From: Collinsella aerofaciens
Lineage (GTDB): Bacteria > Actinomycetota > Coriobacteriia > Coriobacteriales > Coriobacteriaceae
DNA length: 28,647 nt
Assembly: GCA_905213325.1 (NCBI GenBank)
Contig: CAJMHW010000027.1
Location: forward strand, 1 to 28,647
Direction of reading: 5' to 3'
Positions 17,708-27,692 of the stretch are shown piece by piece. The notes under the pieces were generated by a model that did not search any database, was not told the origin of the DNA, and saw only the letters and a program-made list of their open reading frames with translations. Each line of letters begins with the position of its first letter. Positions within the stretch are counted from its first letter, which is position 1. A program made the translations under genes and the position numbers.

Positions 17708-18853
17708 ATGGCTTTCAATCAAACCGCGGCGGCGCCGTCACACAAGATGCGTCGCTGCCTGCTTATGGCATTCGCGCTCATCGCGCTCGCGCTCACCGCT
17801 CTTCCCACGGCGTCATTTGCCGGCACGGACACGGCGGGCAACGTACTTGCAACCGACAACGACTCTAATCCGTCCGGCGTCGAGGGCGACCTGTACTGGG
17901 CCGGTCAGGCCCTCAACTTGGACGACGCCTCCATCGACCGCGACATAATTGCGGCAGGCGAGAGCCTCTCCATCCGCGACTGCACGGTGGGCGGCGCCGT
18001 CCGTCTGGCGGCACGCACCATCGACATTGCCAAGACCACGGTTGATGGCAGCGTGACCGTTGCTGGCCAGCATATCGTTCTCAATTCCGACAGCACCGCT
18101 AACTGTTTCTACGCGATAGGCGAGACGGTTGCCTTGCGAGGCTCCACCAAGTCGGCAGCGCTCGCGGGCGATACGGTGACCATCGATGGCACCGTCGATG
18201 GCGATGTCGAGGTTTGGGCCGACAAACTCATCCTAGGCAAGAACGCCCACATCACCGGCACCGTGAACGCGCACGTCTCCGAGGACCCCGAGCGCGCCGC
18301 AGGAGCCGAGGTAGGCGCGCTTAAGATCGACCGCACCGAGAACGAGGATACTTCCACCCTTAACGATGTCATCGGCGGCATCGTCGCCGCGGCACTCTCG
18401 ACCTGCTTTGTCGCTCTGCTGCTCGAGCTCGTCTTTCCGCGCGCGACCGCCGGCGCCGCCGGCATGCTCCACCAGCGCCCCATGCCCCTGTGGGTGAGCG
18501 GTCTTCTGGGCACGATTGCTATCGCCCCCGCCGTCCTACTGCTGATTATCTCTATCGCTGGTCTATCGCTTGCTGGAACCCTCTTGTGCGGCGTTATCGG
18601 CATCGCATTGGTGTCGAGTGCCTTTTCGGGGTGCGCGCTCGCCCGCATGGTCGGACACAACCAGAACCGCTACGCCATGGCAGCCGAGGGCGGCATAATC
18701 GCAGGCGCCCTCACGGGGCTTCCCCTCGTAGGTGACTTCATCAGCGGCGTGGCCTTTGTCTTTATGCTCGGCTACGTTATCCAGATCATCTGGCGAAACG
18801 CCCGCCTCAAGCCGCAGCAGCCGGCTAACACGCCAGGACTCCCCACCGCTTAG
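17708..18853 (+). CDS. Exported bactofilin-like protein with C-terminal membrane domain
   Basis: The 381-residue protein starts with a signal peptide or anchor (about 14-38, ending ASFAG). A region of short hydrophobic repeats follows (about 55-190), such as GDLYWAGQALNL, GAVRLAAR, GSVTVAGQ and GDVEVWADKL, with the spacing of a right-handed beta-helix like bactofilins (polymer-forming cytoskeletal proteins). After a polar linker, three or four transmembrane helices fill about 220-365. The order places the beta-helix outside the cytoplasm, unlike classical bactofilins. AAAAGG precedes the ATG. The role is unknown; a surface scaffold or envelope organiser is possible. A strong terminator follows after two REP-like hairpins. 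Confidence 0.82.
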   Translation: MAFNQTAAAPSHKMRRCLLMAFALIALALTALPTASFAGTDTAGNVLATDNDSNPSGVEGDLYWAGQALNLDDASIDRDIIAAGESLSIRDCTVGGAVRLAARTIDIAKTTVDGSVTVAGQHIVLNSDSTANCFYAIGETVALRGSTKSAALAGDTVTIDGTVDGDVEVWADKLILGKNAHITGTVNAHVSEDPERAAGAEVGALKIDRTENEDTSTLNDVIGGIVAAALSTCFVALLLELVFPRATAGAAGMLHQRPMPLWVSGLLGTIAIAPAVLLLIISIAGLSLAGTLLCGVIGIALVSSAFSGCALARMVGHNQNRYAMAAEGGIIAGALTGLPLVGDFISGVAFVFMLGYVIQIIWRNARLKPQQPANTPGLPTA

Positions 18854-18864
18854 CCACCAACCGC

Positions 18865-18922
18865 CACAAAGGGGACAGGCACCTTTGTGTTGGTGCAAAG
18901 GGGTCAGGTTACTTTGCACCAA
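18865..18922 (+). repeat. Tandem REP-like hairpins
   Basis: Two adjacent palindromes are present. CACAAAGG/CCTTTGTG (18865-18889) and TTGGTGCAAAG/CTTTGCACCAA (18890-18922) have similar loop sequences (GGACAGGCA and GGGTCAGGTTA). The second matches the reverse complement of 24774-24806 at 28 of 33 positions. Such short extragenic palindromes with a GGGRCAGG-type core resemble REP elements mobilised by tyrosine (IS200-like) transposases, but no transposase is in this window. Confidence 0.75.
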
Positions 18923-18930
18923 CAAACGAG

Positions 18931-18969
18931 GCGGGGCACTCGGTCATATCGACCGGGTGCCCCGCTTTT
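18931..18969 (+). terminator. Intrinsic terminator after the bactofilin-like gene
   Basis: GCGGGGCAC (18931-18939) pairs with GTGCCCCGC (18957-18965), and CGGTC/GACCG continue inward after one mismatch. TTTT follows. The orientation fits the plus-strand gene. Confidence 0.85.
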
Positions 18970-19073
18970 CATGGAGGGTTCTCTGGTAACTTTTTCAAAA
19001 CCAATGATCATCAGGTCGGTAGGACTGCGCGTCACTCGCTGCGGAGGCAGCACGCCATTGAGCAAGGGGGCAA

Positions 19074-20717
19074 TTATTTTTCACGACGACTGCCTCCCCG
19101 CTTGATGACGAGCGCGACAACAATAGCCGCCACTCCAATGGCAGCCAAAACCGCCACCAGTACCAACGTTCTATCTCCCGTCGAGGGCATAAAGCCTCGA
19201 CTTGCTTCTTTGCTTGGGGTGTTGAGCACCGACAGCTCGATCGAACCCGTCCCGGCATCGGCGGTATCAACCCGCAGAGGGCTTTCGGCCGACACGGTCA
19301 CCTTGGGCTTCGCGGCTGTTACCTGCTTAACGTCCAGACCCTCGGACGCAACCGTTGCCGTTCGTTTGCCCTCAAAGGCGGTGTATCCCTTGGGAGCCGC
19401 GACCTCTTCGACGGTGTAGAGACCCGCGTCCACACCGCTCAATTCCACATGGCCATCCGCGCCTGTGGTGACGCACGCGTCGGCATCCGTCGACCACGAG
19501 CCGTCAGTCGTTAGAATGCGCCCACGGTCATCGATGATGCGCAGCTTGGCGCCCGCGAGCGGCTTATCGTCTGCGCTTGAGCGCTTGATGAGGCTGAGTC
19601 CCCAGGTATAGGCCGTGGCGTCATCGCTCGGCGTATGGGTGAATCCGGCATCGCCGGACTGGTCGGCAAAGGGAGAGCGCGGGTAGCGCAGGTAGACCTC
19701 GTTGGGGTTGCCCTTAGTGGCGCCTCGATTGCAATTGGCCCCCAACGGCGCATTGTAGACAGCAACCACGCGGGCGCCCGCGGCGAAGGCGGCGGCCCCG
19801 CCGAGCACGGCGATCAGGTCGCCGGTGCGCACGGCGAAGGTATTGCCCTCGACCGAGACCTTGCACTGTGAAGTAATGTCTGTCCACCCTTTAGCCGGCG
19901 TCGAGTTGGCGTTACCGCCCTCACATGCGACGGCGTCGAAGCCGCCCTCGGCGCCCGCCGCCACGTACACGCGCATGCTCGCGGCGACCTTGGAGGGGTC
20001 GAGCCCCGCGCCCATGGTGTCGACGAACCGCACCGTATAGGTGTCGTAGACGGCAAGGCCCGCCGGGACCGTGGCAGAGAGGCGCCAGTACAGGTCGTCG
20101 GCGACCGTGGCGTCGGCGGCCTTCTGCCAGGCGGCGGTGCTGTCCTCCAGCACATGCTTGGCGACCTTGGGGGTCGCGGCCTTGGGCTTGACAGTGACAG
20201 CGCTGCCGCCGACCAGGGCCATGATCGGCGCAGTGCCGACCTCGCCCTGGGCGATGGCGTCGTCGTCGGCGACGATGAGCCAGTAGCCACAGGGCAGCTC
20301 GGCCGCCGTGCCTGCGTTAAGGGCCACGGAAGTTGCGCCGGCATTGCAAATCGCACGAGCAAGCTTTGCCGTCAGCGCGGTCGTTATGTGTCCGTCGGCA
20401 TCCATCCATTCGGCAGCCTCTTGTGCCCCCGATGCCGAGCTATCGAGCCCCGCATCATGAAGCACGGGGAGAACAGCTTGACGAACGGCGTCATTCGCCC
20501 ACGTTACGTCAGTTGCGACTTTTTGGTCGGCATCAGCATCGTCGGCAACGATCGCCGAAAAGAGCTGATACGTGTCATACCGCGTCGCAACTTTACCGTC
20601 CACCGTAATAGCTCCGGTACCGACAGCATGAGCCGTCCCGGGCAACACCACAAAAGAGAGGATGGCAACCGTGACTATCGTCGCGACAGCCAGCAAGCGG
20701 CGGCAAAACCTACTCAC
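19074..20717 (-). CDS. Sortase-anchored backbone-type pilin with SpaA domain, GTG start
   Basis: The 547-residue protein has a signal peptide (about 1-31, cut after TAHA). VTVKPK (174-179) looks like a pilin-motif lysine. A fimbrial isopeptide domain has Lys187 and Asn322 (in VYNAPL) as likely bond partners and the family phrase GNPNEVYLRYPRSP. A SpaA prealbumin-like domain follows (about 372-500) with likely Lys378, Glu437 and Asn499. A sorting signal MPSTG (510-514), a hydrophobic span and a basic tail end the chain. The start is a GTG overlapping the upstream stop by 8 nt, with GAGGTG seven bases before it. The ATG at 20774 would add 19 residues ahead of the signal peptide. The features suit a polymerised pilus shaft. 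No sortase is adjacent. Confidence 0.9.
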   Translation of the reverse strand: MSRFCRRLLAVATIVTVAILSFVVLPGTAHAVGTGAITVDGKVATRYDTYQLFSAIVADDADADQKVATDVTWANDAVRQAVLPVLHDAGLDSSASGAQEAAEWMDADGHITTALTAKLARAICNAGATSVALNAGTAAELPCGYWLIVADDDAIAQGEVGTAPIMALVGGSAVTVKPKAATPKVAKHVLEDSTAAWQKAADATVADDLYWRLSATVPAGLAVYDTYTVRFVDTMGAGLDPSKVAASMRVYVAAGAEGGFDAVACEGGNANSTPAKGWTDITSQCKVSVEGNTFAVRTGDLIAVLGGAAAFAAGARVVAVYNAPLGANCNRGATKGNPNEVYLRYPRSPFADQSGDAGFTHTPSDDATAYTWGLSLIKRSSADDKPLAGAKLRIIDDRGRILTTDGSWSTDADACVTTGADGHVELSGVDAGLYTVEEVAAPKGYTAFEGKRTATVASEGLDVKQVTAAKPKVTVSAESPLRVDTADAGTGSIELSVLNTPSKEASRGFMPSTGDRTLVLVAVLAAIGVAAIVVALVIKRGGSRREK

Positions 20718-23700
20718 GACGGCCACCTCGATCCAGATCGCGATGACGACGAGCATGCATCCACGTCGCGGCAAAACACAGCATCGAAGCGCCAGCCAGA
20801 TATGTCATAGTCAAGCCAGCCCCGCCCGCCTCGGGAAGCGTGGTCGAGTACTTGTTGGTGAAGGTCGGCGGATCCTGAGAGCCATCACCATAGGTAACTA
20901 CGGCGTTGAGCTGGTCCGTGCCATTAGTTACCGTAACCGTGACGTTGCGCGGGGTCGTGTCATAGGTGATGTGGTCTTTAACATGGCCGACAGCACCCTC
21001 AGGCTCGACCTCGGAGATGGTGTAAGTGTAGGTATCGGCCTTGTTGTAGTCGACGTTAAAGGACACATTGCCCTCGGCGTCGTTGGTCACCGTCTGGAGC
21101 ACCCTGCCGTCGCCATCCTTAAGCGCAAACGAGAACTGCCCCTTCTTGAGTGTGCCCCCTTCAAGCACCTTCTTGGCCCGGATTGTTGCGGATCCTTTTA
21201 GACGATTGTCATAGACCCAAATCTCGTCCTTTTTGTCATCGCCTATGATCTCCGCGTCGCCGACGATGGTCTTCGCCTTAGCTAGCGCAGTTTGATAATC
21301 CTCGTCGCTCGCGTTGCCCTTGAGCATGATCCACATAGGCTTGGCCTTGGCGTAGCCAACAGGCGCCCTGGTCTCCTCAAGCTGGTAGAGCACGCAGCTG
21401 TTCATCGCCTTGCTTTCTCTGCCAAACGAGATCTTGCCGCTGGCGTCGGTGTTGGCGGTTTCAAACTCGGCCCTTGCCCCCTCGATACCTTTCGTTGCAA
21501 CCTCATCCATCTTCACGCTATAGAGCGTAAACCTAGCATCCTTGAGCGTCGCACCGACTTGTTGGGCGTCATACTTGGTCATCGTGATGCCGTAGCCGTT
21601 GCCACCTGCGCTGGCGGACGCATTTTTTATTTCCCAAGTCTGCTCATCAGTCGCGGAGCCATCCGTCACCCCCGTAAGCGTGGCGGTATTGGAAAGAGGC
21701 ACCTTATCGCCAAGATTTCCGCTCGGGATGACCTCGTACTCGACCTTGAGATACTTGCCGTCGGGCACGCTAAGCGTCAGCTTCGTACGCGAGGCAGATT
21801 CATCCTTGACTTGCTCCATCTTCGACGAATAGTCCTTATCAGTCAGCGGTGACCAGGCACCATTCACCCACTCATAGACCTTAAGCATCGACGGGACCAG
21901 CGTGCACTTGGCATCCATGGTGTCGACCAGCTCGAGGACATCAGTGCCACTCTTAAGATCGACAGCTGACTCGTTGACCAGAATGGTGTACTTGATGCGA
22001 TTGCTATTGTCGACCTGTTCGCCGGTCTTCTCGATAACGTTGTTCTTAATGGTGACAGCACCACTGTCAGAGTCGAATTTCTTGCTTCCCGACTCGGCGC
22101 GCGCAGAATTGGTGAACTTCACCTCGTTCGTGGAGGTATCGAGCTCACCGCGCTTGACCGCTGTCTGATACGTAAGCTTGACATAACCGGCATAGCTTTC
22201 AAGCTTAGTCGTAGGAATAGAAAAGGTGACAGTGTTGCCATCACTCTTGACACTATCGGTGACAAGCGGTTGGCTATCAACGACCGTCTCGGCCTCGCTT
22301 CCGCGATGGAGCCCCGTATGTTTATCATAGGGATTCTGCACGAGCGTATACTTTGCGGAATTCGCAACATAGCTCATACCATCCGGAAGGCTATCAACGA
22401 TATTCAGCGATTTCCCGCCCAGCTTTCCAGCCCCGAAGTATTCGTACTCGCCGTTCGCGCCCTTATTGCCCTTCTTGCGGTTCGCATACACCGTCCAGTC
22501 GACGACCCAGGCGCCCCTCTCGCTCGATCCGTCGACGGCGCTCCAGTCGAAGTCCTCGTCCCAAGACACCTTCGACTCCGCTTCCGGCTTCTCGACCGCG
22601 GGCGTCGTTTCTTGGTTGACAACGTACTTGACGGGTTCGGTGAACGGCCACCGTAGTCTCAGGCCCGGTGCTTCGACCGATGCGAAGTTTGAGTACCAGC
22701 CCGACAGCGCTTCTGATGTGGTGTCGTAGGTGATAACGGCGTAGTCCTCGTTCTCGAGGGCGGCTTTCACTTTGTTGGTAACGAAGATTTTGAGGTCGTA
22801 GTTTTCCTTTGTTTCATTACCCGGAAAGCTAGCCGTTGGATTCCAGTCGGTACCCCGTTCCAGCACGGTATCGCCGATTTTAATGGTAATGGAGTTTTCA
22901 TCGACACCAAGTTTCTGCGACCATGCCGACTGAAACGTGTCCTTCACCGTCACCTCGCTTGGATGGGCCGCATTGACGATCGCCTTCAGCGCGACGCGCG
23001 TCTCCCATGTCGCCCTGCCCGTCGTCGCCGCCTCATCGGCTCTCACGAGCCTCTTGGTGATTGGCACAACACCCGTCAGCTGCGGCGTGAAACTGCCATC
23101 ATCGGTACCGGAAACGGAGCCTTCACACTCGATGGTCGCGCTGTTGCGCACAGTGTCGTACGAGCTCGTGTCGTTCATCTTTGTGTGATAAACGATGCAG
23201 TAGGTGGCGTACTTATCCTCAAGGTTGTCCCGGAACTTATAGGAAAAGGATTTTTTCTCTGGGTCAAGGTCACCTTTCCCAATCTCGACTCCGCTCGCCT
23301 CCGAGTCGCCTTTGTAAACCGTAAAGTAGTTGCCCGTATACGTCTGTTTTCCGTCCAGATAATCGGTGAACGCGTAGCCGCTCATGTCGGCTTTGAGCTT
23401 GCCTTGGTTGAGCGTGACCGTCCACTTGATGTCCGACGGCGTGCCTGAGCCATTGGACTTGTTAATCATGTCGTAGCCGAATGTAACAGGCTCAGCCGTA
23501 GCCGTTCTGTTATCGCCGTCGCTTGAGCCAGCCCAATCCCACGTTGCCGTATTCTCAGCTTTGATCAAATCGCCGTTGTTCGCCGAAACGCCGCTCTTCA
23601 GCACCGTTTCGTACGTGATCGTGTGGTCGCCCTGGGAAAGGTCGCCCAGTTTCTCGATGGTCGCGATCTGGCCATCAATCGTCGGCTGTGGACTGAGCTT

Positions 23701-24441
23701 CTCTCCGTCGAGCATAAAGCTCTCTTTCACAAATTCGAAGTTCTCGCCCAGCGTATCGGTGATCTTAACGTCCGTGGCATACGACTCGACAGTGAGTTTA
23801 ACGGTCCAGGTCACCTTGGCCACACCGTCTGAACCCTGAGAGTAAACCCCCGTCTTCTCTCCCGTCACCTTGCCGTCCTTGGTGGGAATATCGATCGATC
23901 CCTTGCCAGGAAACTCGACAGACACGTTGCTGCCGGATCCGGTGTCCTTATTTGAAAGATGAAACGAGAAGTTTGCCGCGACATGGATGTCCGCAGGGTT
24001 ATTCGCAAGCCACGCCTTGTCAAACGTAAAGAAGACCTTATTGTCCTTGATCTTCCACGTGCCAGCCCTGGCAGAGGTAGCCTCCGGACCTTCCATAAGG
24101 TCGCCACCGTCGTTATCGTCAACGGCGATGGTATCGGGAAACTTATAGACGGCGACGTTACTGCCAGTCGACGGCGCCTTACCAGTCCTGAAATACGCTG
24201 AGAAAGCTCCATAGAGCTTCGAAGTAGACGTTACGGCACCATTGAGCTCCTGAGTACGATACTCATCGGTATACAGCTTGACATCAACCGTCGCCGTCTT
24301 CTCATCAATCACAATCGGATCCGGCGTCGTCGCATCCTCGGCGCGCACAGGGGCTGCGCCGTGGAAAATTGCGGCGGTGAGGCTAATTAGAATGAAGATC
24401 AGGGCCGCCATACCCAGCGACCGCGAGCGGTGTGCATCCAT
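20710..24441 (-). CDS. Large multi-domain sortase-anchored adhesin, likely pilus tip
   Basis: The 1243-residue surface protein has a signal peptide (about 10-34). About five tandem Ig-like modules of the collagen-binding/fimbrial type follow, each opening with a W/Y-T-V strand and a D-T-L or D-T-M turn (for example VTWTVKLTVE, IKWTVTLNQ, WVVDWTVYAN, IKYTILVNE). Next is a SpaA domain (about 949-1084; likely Lys956-Glu1022-Asn1079 isopeptide). A Spy0128/FctA-like domain (about 1085-1198) has KKVLEGG, TYTISEV and a final FTNKY Asn. The sorting signal is LPEAG (1202-1206), then a membrane span and a basic tail. AGGGGA precedes the ATG. Size and domains suit a tip adhesin for the coupled downstream pilin; the ligand is unknown. 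Codon use looks more AT-rich than in the housekeeping genes. Confidence 0.9.
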   Translation of the reverse strand: MDAHRSRSLGMAALIFILISLTAAIFHGAAPVRAEDATTPDPIVIDEKTATVDVKLYTDEYRTQELNGAVTSTSKLYGAFSAYFRTGKAPSTGSNVAVYKFPDTIAVDDNDGGDLMEGPEATSARAGTWKIKDNKVFFTFDKAWLANNPADIHVAANFSFHLSNKDTGSGSNVSVEFPGKGSIDIPTKDGKVTGEKTGVYSQGSDGVAKVTWTVKLTVESYATDVKITDTLGENFEFVKESFMLDGEKLSPQPTIDGQIATIEKLGDLSQGDHTITYETVLKSGVSANNGDLIKAENTATWDWAGSSDGDNRTATAEPVTFGYDMINKSNGSGTPSDIKWTVTLNQGKLKADMSGYAFTDYLDGKQTYTGNYFTVYKGDSEASGVEIGKGDLDPEKKSFSYKFRDNLEDKYATYCIVYHTKMNDTSSYDTVRNSATIECEGSVSGTDDGSFTPQLTGVVPITKRLVRADEAATTGRATWETRVALKAIVNAAHPSEVTVKDTFQSAWSQKLGVDENSITIKIGDTVLERGTDWNPTASFPGNETKENYDLKIFVTNKVKAALENEDYAVITYDTTSEALSGWYSNFASVEAPGLRLRWPFTEPVKYVVNQETTPAVEKPEAESKVSWDEDFDWSAVDGSSERGAWVVDWTVYANRKKGNKGANGEYEYFGAGKLGGKSLNIVDSLPDGMSYVANSAKYTLVQNPYDKHTGLHRGSEAETVVDSQPLVTDSVKSDGNTVTFSIPTTKLESYAGYVKLTYQTAVKRGELDTSTNEVKFTNSARAESGSKKFDSDSGAVTIKNNVIEKTGEQVDNSNRIKYTILVNESAVDLKSGTDVLELVDTMDAKCTLVPSMLKVYEWVNGAWSPLTDKDYSSKMEQVKDESASRTKLTLSVPDGKYLKVEYEVIPSGNLGDKVPLSNTATLTGVTDGSATDEQTWEIKNASASAGGNGYGITMTKYDAQQVGATLKDARFTLYSVKMDEVATKGIEGARAEFETANTDASGKISFGRESKAMNSCVLYQLEETRAPVGYAKAKPMWIMLKGNASDEDYQTALAKAKTIVGDAEIIGDDKKDEIWVYDNRLKGSATIRAKKVLEGGTLKKGQFSFALKDGDGRVLQTVTNDAEGNVSFNVDYNKADTYTYTISEVEPEGAVGHVKDHITYDTTPRNVTVTVTNGTDQLNAVVTYGDGSQDPPTFTNKYSTTLPEAGGAGLTMTYLAGASMLCFAATWMHARRHRDLDRGGRRE

Positions 24442-24593
24442 AGTTGTCCCCTAATTCCTACAACACAGTGTGGAATACGGCGAATCGTCGGATCGAACAC
24501 AAGCCCCACCATCAACGAGAACCTACCTAGCGCGTTGCAAGAACCCATTGGGGAACACCTTCTAAGACGGTTCGTCTATGCCACAATGCATAA

Positions 24594-24621
24594 AATATAA
24601 TATAGATACCAATCATGTAAA
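24594..24621 (-). promoter_or_regulatory. Promoter of the adhesin-pilin operon
   Basis: On the minus strand TTTACA (24616-24621) and TATATT (24594-24599) are spaced by 16 bp; each has one mismatch to consensus. The start near 24587 leaves a leader of about 145 nt, with a small AGACG/CGTCT hairpin near 24570. The surrounding 100 bp is markedly AT-rich. Confidence 0.6.
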
Positions 24622-24773
24622 CCGCAGGTCAAGAGGTCTTTTAATTTAATACCAGTTACTATTTACCTGTTAACAGTTTTGTATCATACCGGCTATATTC
24701 AGTGAAATTATGTATATGTTTAAACAACTTTACTTTGCCTGGAAAGCCGATCGGAGGGATAGTCGCCCCAGCT
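24622..24773. other. AT-rich intergenic region with a 10-bp palindrome
   Basis: This is part of the 425-bp gap between the adhesin gene and typA. It contains CTGTTAACAG (24667-24676), a perfect palindrome upstream of the adhesin promoter that could be a regulator site, and no plausible gene. The base composition contrasts with the GC-rich flanks. Confidence 0.4.
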
Positions 24774-24806
24774 GTGGTGCAAACTAACCCGTCCCCCTTG
24801 CACCAA
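24774..24806 (-). repeat. REP-like hairpin, inverted copy of 18890-18922
   Basis: TGGTGCAA (24775-24782) and TTGCACCA (24798-24805) form an 8-bp stem. Over 33 bases its reverse complement matches the second hairpin at 18890-18922 at 28 positions. It abuts the typA terminator, so the two copies bracket the adhesin-pilin locus in opposite orientation. Confidence 0.75.
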
Positions 24807-24839
24807 AAAGGGCGCCGACCATTGCGGTCGACGCCCTTT
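24805..24839 (-). terminator. Intrinsic terminator of typA
   Basis: AAAGGGCG (24807-24814) pairs with CGCCCTTT (24832-24839), and CGACC/GGTCG extend it after one mismatch, with loop ATTGC. The A-run at 24805-24809 gives the T-tract on the minus strand. It lies 27 bp past the typA stop. Confidence 0.9.
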
Positions 24840-24866
24840 CTTGTTAGACGCTATAAAGTCCAGCGC

Positions 24867-26705
<1,839 letters not shown>

Positions 26706-26822
26706 GTAGTTCCCCTATCTTCTATCCATATACAAACGGCACGCGTATGCGGCCCGCCCAGCGATACAACGCTCAGCGGGAATATTGAGCCTTTTACCGA
26801 AAACTCGTTTATTTTAGCGATT

Positions 26823-27272
26823 TTAGATGAGAGGGGTTTCCTCACCTGCAGGTTCAGGGTCGCTCCACATAAAACCATCGCCGGCGCCCATGCCCTCATA
26901 CAGCACATATGCCGAAAAACCGCTCTCGAGCGTCGTCTCAAAGAAACTCACGAGCAGAGCATCGTGATAGCCGCCGTCAATCTCGACGCAGCCGGTATAG
27001 CCGATGGCATAGCGGGCGATACGGCCCAGCCCCTCGCCCTTAAGACCCATCTTGTGCTCGGAGATAAAGTTGGTGGCCGCCTCGAGGCACGCCTCTTCGC
27101 CGTCCTCGTCGAGCGCCGCCAGATATCGGTTGGAAGCAGCGTCCTCGATCGCCACAACTACGCCCGGATTCTCGCCGGCGGCAAGGTCGTCCAAGAACGC
27201 GCCGATCAGGTCACACACCATGGCGTCGAGCTCGGCGGAGACGTTACCGGCGTCCTGCATATCCTGTGCCAT
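26823..27272 (-). CDS. Conserved-looking small protein of unknown function
   Basis: I do not recognise the family. The 149-residue product is acidic, with no signal peptide or membrane span. The first half looks helical (AELDAMVCDLIGAFLDDLA). The second half is mixed alpha/beta, with IGYTGCVEIDGGYHDALLVSFFETT as the most ordered part. AAGG lies seven bases upstream of the ATG. It lies 30 bp after the small membrane protein gene on the same strand, so it is probably the last member of a three-gene unit led by the bifunctional-nuclease-domain gene. Confidence 0.75.
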   Translation of the reverse strand: MAQDMQDAGNVSAELDAMVCDLIGAFLDDLAAGENPGVVVAIEDAASNRYLAALDEDGEEACLEAATNFISEHKMGLKGEGLGRIARYAIGYTGCVEIDGGYHDALLVSFFETTLESGFSAYVLYEGMGAGDGFMWSDPEPAGEETPLI

Positions 27273-27302
27273 CTTTAGACCTTCCCATCGAGTCTGGCGT
27301 CG

Positions 27303-27692
27303 TTACAGTTCCTGTGCCTCGGCGGCGATCCTGGCGGCAGCGTCGCGGGCGCGCATCATATCCATCGCGCGCTTGTCGAGCACCTTGATCTGACTGGTCA
27401 GCATTACCGCGTCGACCACACCCCAGATCACCAGGCCCGTAGAGATCGAAAACCCAAGCGCACCAACTGTACCACGAAGGCGCGAGCAGATTGCCGCGAC
27501 AAGGACGGAGATGACAACCATCTTGATAAACGAACCACGGCGCTCGCGAAGCGTGCGGGCCTGCGTCACATAGGCAATGCGCGCCGCCTCAGAAGCCTCA
27601 GAGCGCATCTGGGCCTCGCGCGCGATAGCCGCTGCCTCGGCCGACATGCCGCCGGCCATCAGCGAACGCTCCACAACCTGGCCGCCCCGCAT
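27303..27692 (-). CDS. Small membrane protein with two predicted helices
   Basis: This 129-residue unknown protein has an amphipathic Ala/Arg/Glu-rich N-terminal helix (about 12-55), two hydrophobic spans (about 58-70 and 78-98) and another charged helix at the C-terminus. The first ATG immediately follows the upstream stop (TAAATG) and has no clear ribosome binding site, so translation probably depends on coupling. A second ATG at 27659 has GGAG at acceptable spacing and may be the true start, giving 118 residues. No catalytic motif is visible. Confidence 0.65.
   Translation of the reverse strand: MRGGQVVERSLMAGGMSAEAAAIAREAQMRSEASEAARIAYVTQARTLRERRGSFIKMVVISVLVAAICSRLRGTVGALGFSISTGLVIWGVVDAVMLTSQIKVLDKRAMDMMRARDAAARIAAEAQEL

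Noticed and set aside
15367..18922. tRNA-Ser(CGA) 3' end as an integration attachment site
   Set aside because: I found no direct repeat of the tRNA 3' end downstream and no integrase gene, so there is no att pair to report.
19038..19051. GCTGC/GCAGC hairpin as terminator of the pilin gene
   Set aside because: The stem is only 5 bp and no T-tract follows on the minus strand.
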